64,000 bases of DNA from Gordionus sp. m RMFG-2023 (lineage: Eukaryota; Nematomorpha; Gordioida; Chordodea; Parachordodidae), in the NCBI RefSeq assembly GCF_954871325.1, contig NC_088779.1:451121-515120 (forward strand), read 5' to 3'. Made by a program: the position numbers and the translations under genes. The notes under the pieces were generated by a model. It made no database searches. It was not told where the DNA came from and saw nothing but the letters and a program-made list of their open reading frames with translations. Below, one piece after another: positions 35,901-46,600 of this stretch (positions are counted from its first letter, which is position 1; each line of letters starts with the position of its first letter).

Positions 35901-37420
35901 CAGGTTTAATTCTAAATTCCAAATTTTAAAAGTTTTAAGTTTTTAACAGACGACGAAAAGGCAGATATATATACATATAAAGCAACTTTAAAAAAATGCT
36001 AAATAATTGAAAATTCGACGATATGCAATACGACAAATGTCAGCTATTTGTAACTTTTCTAATTCATCCTGCACACATAAAAAAAAACTCGCGTATTTTA
36101 AATATGGCATTTAGAAAATTTCTAGATTATTTCTAATTCCGATGAGGCGACAACATTCACCTTTGAAAGTTGTGAGGATCAACCTATAAAGTCTATCGTT
36201 CATTGCACAAATGACAACGAAAATATTTTTTGGAAGTTTTGGAAAGCAGGAAAATTTATTTCCCTTGATTTATAAATCGTAATTATTTTGTTTGTTATTT
36301 AATATGGAATTTAAAAAAAAAATATTAAAAAAAAAACTACGATGGAATAAATTCCAAAAAAAGAGTAAAATAAAGTTTTAAAAAATTTAGGAAAAAACAT
36401 ATGATATGCGTTTTCAAAATTTTTGTTTTTCGTGAGCGGGTTAGGTCGGGTTAAAAATTTTTTGGCGGCCAGCGATACTGGTAATGAATTTTTTTTGCCA
36501 CCGTTAGCGGGCAAGCCGCGTATTAAAAAAAAAATTAGACCCGTGCCCACCTCTGGTATAATTACTTCGTATATGCCGGAATATGTTTCTGGAAAAATTA
36601 GGAAAAACGCTGCCGATAAATGATTCAAATTGTTTTTAAAATTTTCAAAACCTCTACTTACATATTATATAAAATTTGTTAAAGTAATGGCCTAATTGTT
36701 GCAGATTTTTTTAAAAACCGCGAACTTATTATTTTAGCTAGAAAAAATATTAGGCAGGCCTGAAGATTTTTGGTCATAGATGTCCAAACCTTTGTGCTAT
36801 TGTATTAGCGAAATCTTCAAGTTTGCGTGATGTTTTTCTCGATAAAATATACGAGTTAGTCGTTTTTAAAAAATCGGCTCTCGTCTAGCCTTTTAACAAC
36901 ACTAGCTTACGGCTAATTGGACTAGATAAATAAATCGAAATTAGTAATCTTAAGAAATCAATTATTTATATAATAATTATTTGTAGTTTTTACTAATTTT
37001 TATTTTCTTTTTAGCTTTCCCTTTTCTGGTGGTAAAGCATTTTCAATATCTCTCTCCACTTTATGTTATTCATGCTATCTCTTTTGTCTAGTTTATATTT
37101 CTCCATATTGGCTCTAACTTTATAGCCCCATTGAAGTTTTGGCCTTCCTCTTTTACCTTTTCCCATCACTTCCAAACTCTCAACCTTATTTCCTATACAG
37201 TTCATAGGCCTTCTCATTGTGTGCCCATACCACCTAAGGTCTGTTCAAAGTTTTACAAAATAAAAACTCTAAGATTCGCTATATTATAAAAATTGGAATT
37301 TTTAAAAAAACCTTTATTATATAAATGATGTAGATATTATCGTCTTCCAAACCCAGCGGAAACCTAATGCTATACGATGGATCTGTTTTCGAAGCCGATA
37401 CTTTGCAATTAACCAATTGA
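32949..37420 (+). CDS. SAE1: SAE1, SUMO-activating enzyme subunit 1
   Basis: Eleven exons: 32949-33019, 33070-33181, 33230-33289, 33335-33439, 33483-33646, 33689-33725, 33768-33885, 34365-34403, 34510-34666, 35113-35182, 37334-37420, totalling 339 residues (human 346). Family landmarks in order: EEEIDIYDRQIRIWGHDVQ, then IMLIGFSGLGWEISKNLILY (Rossmann GxGxxG-type loop), RAECSISSLKYLNPNV, DFDLVIMNDVSYKIAQDINN, the FNPVCAVLAGFLCQELIK helix, and a terminal LMLYDGS. SAE1 pairs with UBA2 to form the SUMO E1 enzyme that adenylates SUMO in the nucleus. Six introns are 42-50 nt; the last is 2151 nt and full of mobile elements. Exon 8 (39 nt) is the least certain. Exon 9 uses a GTTTGT donor, as in MITD1. 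Confidence 0.92.
34900..35002. mobile_element. Fragment of an ATCGG-type hAT end in a SAE1 intron
   Basis: ATCGGCCGATATC and GGATATCGGATTGGATCGG lead into TATCGGTGCACCCCTAG. This is the mirror of the TAGGGGTTGTGCCGATA terminus of the element at 5306-6117. Only one end is visible. Confidence 0.6.
35351..35562. mobile_element. MITE, main subfamily, in the last SAE1 intron
   Basis: It starts CAGTGTTTGTTAAACGACCC and ends CCTTTTAACAACACTA. 'gggctaactcaatattttagcc' pairs with 'aaaatttgagttagcc' near 35531. The arms and length match the 6594 copy. Confidence 0.8.
35717..36561. mobile_element. Non-coding element with AGGTGGG(T/C)(G/A)CGGG inverted ends
   Basis: The left end (AAAGGTGGGTGCGGGCC, 35721) and the right end (reverse complement AGAGGTGGGCACGGGTC, 36561) form inverted repeats of about 20 bp. 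The 845-bp interior has open stretches on both strands but no transposase. GC-rich clusters occur near both ends. It is probably a non-autonomous hAT-type element. Confidence 0.55.
36690..36904. mobile_element. MITE, main subfamily, second copy in the last SAE1 intron
   Basis: The right end is CTAGCCTTTTAACAACACTA. The centre 'catagatgtccaaacctttg' is shared with other copies. The left tip (CCTAATTGTTGCAG) is worn. Confidence 0.7.
37011..37245 (-). pseudogene. LINE ORF2 C-terminal fragment
   Basis: The minus strand encodes RWYGHTMRRP, then VMGKGKRGRPKLQWGYKVRA and NMEKYKLDKRDSMNNIKWRE, ending before the SAE1 last exon. This is the familiar tail that follows the reverse transcriptase in many animal LINE proteins (GHxxRR ... 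GKRxRGRPxxxW ... W). Only the last 75 or so codons remain, as expected from 5' truncation. It lies antisense in the last SAE1 intron. Confidence 0.75.
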
Positions 37421-38500
37421 TTGGATTTTTTATTTTTTGAAATTACTTTAAAAGAAAAAGTTTTTTTTTGACTTTTTTTTAAAAATGATCTATTATGATT
37501 ATTTTGTTTATTTTACTGATTAATTTGTGATATTTATATATTTTTTATATATATAAAACCAAGAATGAAAAAAAAATGATAATTTTGCGTTACAAATATT
37601 TTCAAGTAATTCACTCTTTAAATCAATGTTTTAAATTTCGAGTGGTGTACGATTCGATCAATATCATTTTGCGTATCATTAGTCAAATTATAATTTAATA
37701 TGCCACAATTTATATTTAAAATAAATTTTCAATATAATTATAAATAGATAAATATTTTTTATTCATATAAATCACTCCTGCACATACTAGCGTTCTGGAG
37801 TGAACCAATGAAGAGATGGGAGTAGGAGCAGACATAGGGTTGCTAGCAGCCAGCCTCTTCGAAAATTTGGAATTTTAGGTAAAATTTGATAAAAAAACCT
37901 GTTGAGCATTCTGAAAAGAAAATCTTGGTGAGGAGAGCTTACAAATCTGATGATTAATAATATATTTATCCACATTAAACATTTTAAAATATTTGACTGA
38001 CCAAATATTCTTACTTGTGACTAGCATGCCTTCTCTTACCTTTTAATATATTGTAATATTTAAAAAATCAATAATTATTGTTTTAAATTCTCGCTGCTGG
38101 CTTAAATATATAAAATTTATATGGTTGTAAACTTTTGTTGATCTTTAAATTAATAAGTGAGATCTTTAAAAAAAAACATATTTCAGTGATGATTCAGATC
38201 ATCAGCTGCATCTTGGCTCTCAGTTCATTTTACTAGGAGGAAGTAAGCAATCTATTATATAAAAAATTATTTCAGCTAGAAAAAATGACATGAAAGAAAT
38301 GTGCAAACTGAGGTTAGAAATGTCTTGATTTGTTGATTGACATAATCATAACCTTGGTGTAAATAACTGCCATTAAATAGTTTCTTATATATCCCTATAT
38401 TCCATTTGCACGCTATATCAAACAATGTGATAGAAAAAACGATAACACGAGAACGATATTGTGCGCCAACCATATTTTGTTAGGATCGATATAACCAATG
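37421..38500. other. Intergenic, nothing recognised
   Basis: Downstream of SAE1. Short open frames on the minus strand at 37787-37975 and 38276-38473 show no family resemblance and are taken as chance. Confidence 0.4.
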
Positions 38501-38509
38501 ATTATTTAT

Positions 38510-40497
38510 GGGGGGTTCGCGATTAAATTAAATTGTGATTTAAATCAACGATTTTTTTCAATACTAAGAATCACGATTTAAATCATCTCTTTTGCTTGCA
38601 GTAGTATTTTTTTAGTAATTATTAGTTTTTGTTTTCAAATAATATTTTGCATATAAGTTTTAATAAATTGCTAAATTTTATGATTATAAGTAAAGGGTTT
38701 TATATGTTACGCTAATCTTGAAATTAATATTATTTTTTATAATAAGCTCCAGTAAAGGTCATTGTAATGTTAAAATTAAAGGGATCAAAAATCAAATATT
38801 TCTGCCTAAATAATATTTGCAACTATTTTATACTTTCTTAATACCAAGATTAATTCAGATAAAGTTAATAATTATCCAACATTGTAAATCATCTATTTTA
38901 AACTCACAGTTACCAAATGGTAAAGGCATAATTTTTTTTTATCTCACAAATTAATGACATAATTTTTTTTGTTGTACTTGTAGAATGATAATGATAAATC
39001 AACTGTTTCATTTTATATTTAACAATTATTCCCTGGCAATATGTTCAAAAATTATGAAAATACACAAGATAAATATAATAAAAAAATTTTTTAAAAAAAA
39101 GGCAAAACTCTAAATTTTTATGTAGCTCAATATCTCGCTTACAAAAATATAGTGTTAGCTCTTTATATTACTTTAGGAGCTATGATTAATTGTGTGAAGT
39201 GTGCCATTTTCGTGGCTAAGCACCAGGGAAAAGTGAGATCAAATGAATTTTGAAACACAGCTTATTGTGTATATTGGAACAAAATATTAGTAATTTTGAC
39301 ATTCTATTAATTATTTTTAAGTATTAAACTGATCAATAAAAATAAAGCAATATTAATAAATTAACCAAAATAAGCCCATTTTTGTTATACCCATCTTAGG
39401 TGCACCGTACATTTCAATTCTTATACGCATTAAAATGTTATTTCATATAACAAATTATTGATCAATGCTTCTTTATGCTTCAAAAATATTTTTTATATAG
39501 ATGTCAACATTTCAAAATTCTCAAATTTAAGCTATAATCAAATGGAACATTTTGACGATTTTTACTCATAAACAGTTTTACTCCAATGTGATGATGTATA
39601 TTTTATACGAATCATTACGTGACTTTTAGATTAAACTATAAACTTCGGATAAATTTTATTTTTTTTAGTTAATATTTTAAGGAACATGTTGACAAATTTT
39701 AAATTATATGATGTTAAATATTTTGCTAAAAACAAAAATTATTTATACTAAACGAATAATTTTTTTTATAATTTTGGGTAAACTATGATGCATTTTTTGA
39801 CATTATATGCCAAACCAGTAAGATTTACCAAAAGATGGACATAGGTTAAAAATTCTATATTGAAATACAATCATCGTATAATACCAAATTTAGGAATTTT
39901 TTTTAATGAATCAAAGGTTAAAAACGTTAAATGTAACATTTAAACGTGGAAAAAAAATTAATTTTATAATCCTAAATTAATAAGATAAATTACCCATGTT
40001 ATGTTATGAAAAAAAAAATTAACAGATAATGAAAATGCTTGGCAAAATTCATATAAATTTTTTTCTTCTTTCTTACCTAAATATAGTCTTAATATCAGAA
40101 AATTGATGGGGAAAAATTTGGCAATGACGGGGGGTCGTAGAGAAAAGAATTAAAAAAAATTTTTTTTTACGTTATAATTAATGTATACCGATTCATAAAT
40201 GCGCTAAATATCATAAAAATGGGTAAATATTAAATATCAATAAAATACCATTCATTAAGTCAATTCAATATTGCAAGATTACTAATGCAATGCAATAAAA
40301 TAAATAGATAATTTCACAGATTTTTTCCTTCAGTGCTTATTTTTATTTTCAATAATTATTTTATTATAAAATTATTTTTAAAAATCAAAAAAAATCGTAT
40401 AATTTAAATTTTTTAAAAAAATCGCGATTTAAATCAAATAAATTGTTCCCTAAAATATTTTTTTTATAACAAAAAATACGATTTTTTTCCAGCCCTA
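38510..40497. mobile_element. Putative 2-kb element with GATTTAAATC subterminal motifs
   Basis: The left side (38515-38605) holds GTGATTTAAATCAACGATTT and CACGATTTAAATC. The right side (40385-40497) holds TCGCGATTTAAATCAAAT and ends CGATTTTTTTCCAGCCCTAA, a hAT-like terminus when reversed. The interior is non-coding by eye. Repeats inside the ends of this kind are typical transposase-binding arrays; the assignment is an inference. Confidence 0.45.
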
Positions 40498-40509
40498 ATT
40501 AATATTATA

Positions 40510-41740
40510 GAGTGAACTAAGTGTTAAATGCTACTTTTAAAAGTAGCGCGCTATCACTACCGCTACCGCTATCGTTTTCAAATAAGTAGCGCGCTTCTAG
40601 CTACTTTTTACGCTATTTTGATTTTTTTTAAAAAATATTTTTATGTAACTTTATTTTCACAAATAAAATATTGGTATAAAAACATGACTATAATTTGTTA
40701 CATATATATATATATATAATTTATTTATTATTACAATAATAATAACATTTCGGTACTCTCATCCCCAAGTCTAGAGCCACCATCAGAAAGTATAAGCTTT
40801 GCCATACTAAAAAATCGTTCAGCACTAGCACTTGAGGGCAACGCAGTATTAAATTTAACAAACAAACTTTTTATATGAAAAAAATCATCAAAAATCTTTA
40901 AATTAGTATTTTTAGATTTTAAAAAAAGCATCTAGAGGTTCAATAATATTATTATTATTTATTGCAAAAAAATCGTCTATGGAAGGCCTCGGTTTCGATC
41001 TTGCTATAGTATTAGTATAGTAGTTAGGCATGGCATTTTTTAACGTTATTATCAGCCTATCAAGTTGCCCTTTAGATTCAGTCAAATTAATGTATGGCCA
41101 ATTTAACTTGAAACTAGGATGAACGATAGCAGCTATTACATTATCATCATCATACAGATCTGGAATTCATATAAAGCGATTGTATTTATTATAAAAAAAG
41201 AAGAATACCTTTTTAATTTTCAAAATTTAAATTTATCTGAGATTTAGATTCATTTATAAAAAAATATTAAAATAACAATAAATTATGATAAATAAAGATT
41301 TTAAAAATATAATTATTATTCACAAGGTAATTAATAATATATTAATTTTGAATTTTATATTAATACTATATATTAATATTATAGATTGTGTTGTAAATTA
41401 AGCCAATTTAATAGATTTTGAAAAATATGTGTAAGGCTGCCTCTTTAGAAATGACTGTAATAACATAATGTATTGCAGGTTCAATTATGGCTAATCAAGC
41501 AATATATTATTCATTTTATATAATTTTATAATAGAAAATAAAAATAAAGTTTTGACCTTTCCTCAATGCCTTTTAACATAGACTCTACCAGTAGTTGGCA
41601 AAATTTTCTTGCATCGAAACCGATATCCAGTAGTAATTTTTTCTTTAAGAAATAAGTATTTTTTTGAATTTTGGGAAAGGATAATCTATATTTTTCTCAT
41701 TTTCCAAAGAAATTTCGCTATCTTCAACAATCTCACAATG
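40510..41740 (-). mobile_element. hAT transposon remnant with C-terminal transposase
   Basis: The low-coordinate end has AGTGTTAAATGCTACTTTTA followed by GTAGCGCGCTA and CGCTACCGCTATCG motifs, as in the repeat around 6545-6880. On the minus strand, about 41165-40735 reads HPSFKLNWPYINLTESKGQL, RSKPRPSIDDFFAI and then, after one frameshift near 40925, FNTALPSSASAERFFSMAKL and SDGGSRLGDES, the hAT dimerisation domain. Farther up, about 41700-41565 reads LLLDIGFDARKFCQLLVESM, probably an earlier part of the same protein. The rest of the transposase is missing or unreadable, so the copy is inactive. Confidence 0.75.
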
Positions 41741-43687
41741 TTAATTTCACACGTCTGTTAATATTTATTATTATTTTTTTTTTGCCCATAGTGAAAATGA
41801 ATTTATTATGATAAAATTTGTATAAATATAGATTTCATATTTTGTTATCATCATACAATTTTATGTGGTATTTTTTTTAAAAAATAATATTAATTATATT
41901 TATTAAAACTTTAATATATATTATCTATAAAAATTTAAGAAAAAAACCTAATTGAGTTCATATATAAAAGGAACAATAGTTAAATTTTAAAATATTGATT
42001 TTGAAAATACATTTATTATAATAAAATTTGTATAAATTGAAGATGTTATATTTATTATATATTACTATATATATTTTTTTCTCCATACAATTATGTCGTA
42101 ATTTTTTTTTTAATATTAATTGTATTCATAAAAACTTTTTATATATTATATTATTCTAATAAAAATGTTTTTAAAAAAAAATTAATATAATTTTAAGAAA
42201 AAACATTATCGAGTTCCTAAAAAGGAACAAAAATTGTTAAATTTCGATATATTTGATTTGCATGTTCTAATACTCACTTTGGAATTTTACTGACGATCCT
42301 ACGTGTTAACCTACTCTCCGCGTGTTAGAAGCTCGCTATAATACCACGGCGCTTAACCAAGGTGGAGAATTTTTCCCTCCCCATAGCTAAATTTGTCTAT
42401 TCTGGTAAATATCATTTTAAGTTAATAAAAAGAAAAAGATTCCTCTACACACCCCCCACTCTCTCAAAAATGTATACAATATATCTCTATAGAGAAAGAA
42501 TTTAAAAGAAAAATTAGTAAAAGTTAATAACTTTTTTTTAAAAATAATGACGATAATAATTTTTAGTTCAAAAAAAAAACGTATTTTGTGAAAACCCAAA
42601 ATTATTTTTATAAAAATACAATATAGCTCTAAGGCCCTACAATGAGTGTACTTAAATATGTCCAATAAATAATGTAAGAATCCCCACACCCCTCTTAGCA
42701 AAATCCCTGGATATGTCTATGAGAGATACCTATCTTGTAAATTTCAGAGTAATTCTACTCTACTTTGAATTATTTTTATTTAAGAAGATGCTGAAAAGTT
42801 AAAGCTCGCAAATTATTTCTCAATCTTCAGGACGAGTTCGTAATTCCAGAAAATACCACGACTATAATATTTTAAGAAAAACATGATTATTTGATCATTG
42901 ATAGCTATGTTTTCAGTATTTGAAGGTTCCAACTTTCAAGTAGGTTAAGGGGAAATATACATACTATTGTTAAATTTATCTAGTTTTGAAGTAGCTTGTT
43001 ATTTTATGGGGGTGGTTGTGTTGATTTAGGAATAAATTTCCATTTAATTTGCAAATAATATTATTTTAATTTGTTTAAAAAATTGTTTTTTAAAAAAATA
43101 GATAAATATTTTCAATTTTTCGTTTATAGTTTATAAATAATAAGTTCTTATATTTACAAATAAGTTTGAAAAAAATTACGGCAAGATTTTTCCATCAAAT
43201 TGTCATAACATTGTATATTCAAAAATAATGAATGAATATTATTGGTATATGAAGTGGCTTGTTTATTTTTTATAATAAATTATTTTATTCTATTTTTTAT
43301 GGGAAAATTATTACTATATATATATGTATATATATAAGAAATTTAAAAATTTGTTAAATAATTTTTTTTTAAATATTAATTTTTTCATTAAAAACCTGTT
43401 TAAATAATTTGATTTTTATAAAAAAAAAATACGCCTAGGTAAGTTTAATTAAAAAAAGATATCGAAATTTTCCAAGATTTTTTGTCTTTTGTAAATCAAC
43501 AATTCATAAAATTTTTCGAGATCTTTGAATTCTTTATTAGAACTCTTATTTCTATCTATAATAATAATTTTTACAATTTACATTAGAAATTTATTAATTT
43601 TTTTTTTAGTTTATCTTTTATTATTTCAAGTTTTTTTTTTTGATTTTAAAAAGTTAAAGATTTAATTTTGCTTTTAAGAGTTTCGTA
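41741..43687. other. Intergenic, nothing recognised
   Basis: A+T-rich DNA upstream of the first hyaluronidase gene. No exon, RNA or repeat family could be supported. A GC-richer patch at 42285-42365 was examined for a tRNA and rejected. Confidence 0.4.
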
Positions 43688-46600
43688 ATGATTTTTTATT
43701 TGAAAATGTTTACCGTATCGCTACCGCGTAATATAATACGCTTCTTATTTTATACTTTGCCTCTGATTGGCGGGATTAATAGTTGGCGCCCTTTCTATTC
43801 CAAAACTAATGAAGGTAAAAAAAAATATACAATTAAACCTTTTAAATATTTAACACTTATCTTTTTAACGTTTATTTTCGAAATCGGTTTTTGATTGATC
43901 AATTTATCAAAGTTATTTAAGCCACCTTCGATATTTTTGTGTTGAAGTACTTAACGATAGGGTAGACGAATCAGGGTATAGAGGTGTTTTCAATCAAAAT
44001 AAAATTGTAATCTTGAGAATTTTATTTCAAATTATATTTGTTTGTGCATTAATAATGAAAGTAATGTTAATTGCTTTTTTTGTATAAGTTAAAGAATAAA
44101 AATTATAAAAAAAAATGAGCTTTACTGCATAATTCTGAAAAGTTTAGAGTCGAAAAAATTTCAGACCGGAAAACTTTCTAACCGATGTTTTTTCACGAGT
44201 TTAAACCATTACCTTCACTTGAATCGAATCGATATTCGAAGAGTTCGAATCCATGCGATAATGTGTTCTCATAATTTATAATAGTTTAAATAAAGGGGAA
44301 AAATTTGTCCCATTTTAATCAGCTGATTGATAGTATATATCTTTTTTTCATGAGATCAATTTCTCAATAAATAATTATCTTTTATTTCCCATCTACGCTT
44401 ATAATCATAAGAATTATTAAATATCAATTAAAATATTTGATATTAACCTGATCAGCTGTTAAATCGCGCGGTTATATTCCTAATTTTTGTTTTTATATAA
44501 ATTCAATTCCGTCTTATATTCCTAGCCTCTGCTTCGATACACTATATTTTATATAATCTATCTGTTAGAATTCAGCTTAGCCCTAACTGACGGGTTATCG
44601 CGAGCTGGGTGACCGACCCAGACCGATATTTCGGTCTGGGTAGTGCGGATCAAAAATTGAATAATAAATATTTATATTTTTTACGAGACATTTTAAATTC
44701 AAAATATAATATAATTTTTATTAAATTAAATATGTTTTTATTTATAAGAAGGTCAAACTTAAAATATATTTTTCATATATTAAAATTCATTAATTATTTC
44801 AACGAACACAAAAACATGACAATTTTGATGTCTAGATAAATGAAAGTGAATTGAAAGATGATAGATAGATTTGCACGTTAATTATCATCTTGATTTTTTT
44901 TTTTTTAAAAAAAAAATGATTTAAATAATTTGAAATTTTTATTCCATTGTATTATTTATAAATATATTACAATCGAAAAAGAAATACTAGGACCCTTCAA
45001 CGTTGTAAGATCAGTCGCGACGCGGCGTGATAGCGTGGAGTTAAGCGGAGATATTTATTTTAACAAATCTTCCAGTCGCGGCAATTATTTGAGAATTCTC
45101 GGTGACACACAAAAACGGCATTCCATTCCTTTTACCGCGAAATACGATAATCGTGGGAATTACGACGACAAAATTTTGTTGATAGCGGAAGAGGATATCG
45201 GTTCGCGGGCGCGCGATAGTCGGATTAGAAATATATTGAGCGAATTTAAGCTGGCGGTGGATATCCAAAATTTAGCAAAACCTGACGACAGTATTTTACC
45301 ATCCGTAATCACGCAACACGTTAATCCGGTAGATTTGAACGACGTCTTAGAGAAATCCGATAAACCTATCAGATCGATCTCTAAAAGGGACACCAGACAG
45401 CTAAAAGAAGAGAATTATAACACGGGATTCAACACCTTCTGGAACATTCCTACTAACTTGTGCAGGGAGAAGATGGGCATCGAGTTACCACTTTCATCCT
45501 ACGGAATCATAGCGAACGAGGAACAAAAGTTTTTCGGCTCCAAAATAAATATATTTTACCTCAACAACGGTCTTTGGCCCCATTACGAGGAAGGGGATCC
45601 TTCTAGCAAAATAGCACCAAATATATTGTTTCTAAACGAGCTTAATAACCAGGAATCACATCTTTTGGAGATCAATCATGGCATTCCTCAAATAGGAAAT
45701 CTTGATAACCATTTGTCCTTATTTAGGAAAAGCGTAGAAAATATAATACCAGACCCTAATTATGATGTAAGTACATCTATGAATAATATTTATTATATCT
45801 CATTTGCTTAGTTCATTATGTGCGTGTAAGAATTTCCCCTCAGATATTATTTCTGGATCTCTAAATTTTGATTAGGATTAAATATAACCCACGAATCCAA
45901 CTATTCATCTTTAGAAAGGGATAAGAAGGTTTAGCCACCTTCCGATTCGTAAATAGGTTATATACTGGCTAAAAAAAACGATTACCGATTTATACGATAT
46001 TTATTATACAATATTTTTAACTCTAGGGATTGGCCGTCATCGATTTCGAGGAATACCAGCCAAGTCTCAAGGTCACAGAGGGCAAGTTCAGGGATGTTTA
46101 CAAGGTGCGTCTTATTATCTTTAAAATATTATTCCTATCTAAATATACAAAAATAAATTCATAATAAATTGGCTAAATATCTATCTATCTATAGGTAAAA
46201 ATATTCTTAAAATCATTGATTCAAAAAAAAAAACTTGATCATTGATAGATATTTGTCGAGATATGAACAATATATTAAACCCAAACTAATTTTTATTTTA
46301 ATGAATTTAAAAAATTTCTAAAAAATTAATTATATTAACGTTGAACCAAATATTTTCTAGGCTAATTATAATAAACTTAGAATTGCTTTACTAGTTTAGA
46401 AAAGTGGTATATGTAAGTTAAATTATATATTTATATAGCAAAAATCGTATGAATACGCCTTGCAAAGGTTTCCAGGTAGGGAGAATGACCCGGAGCTTAA
46501 AGAGATTTCCGAAAATCTTTTCAACTCGGCTGCTAGATTATTCTTTGAGTCTACACTCAAATTGGGGATTCAGATGAGACCGAACGCTAAATGGGGTTAT

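Noticed and set aside
42285-42365. GC-richer patch considered as a tRNA gene
   Set aside because: No cloverleaf or B box could be drawn on either strand.
45041-45393. Two minus-strand open frames opposite hyaluronidase 1 exon 2
   Set aside because: Shadows of the coding exon, which has the right phase with both neighbours.
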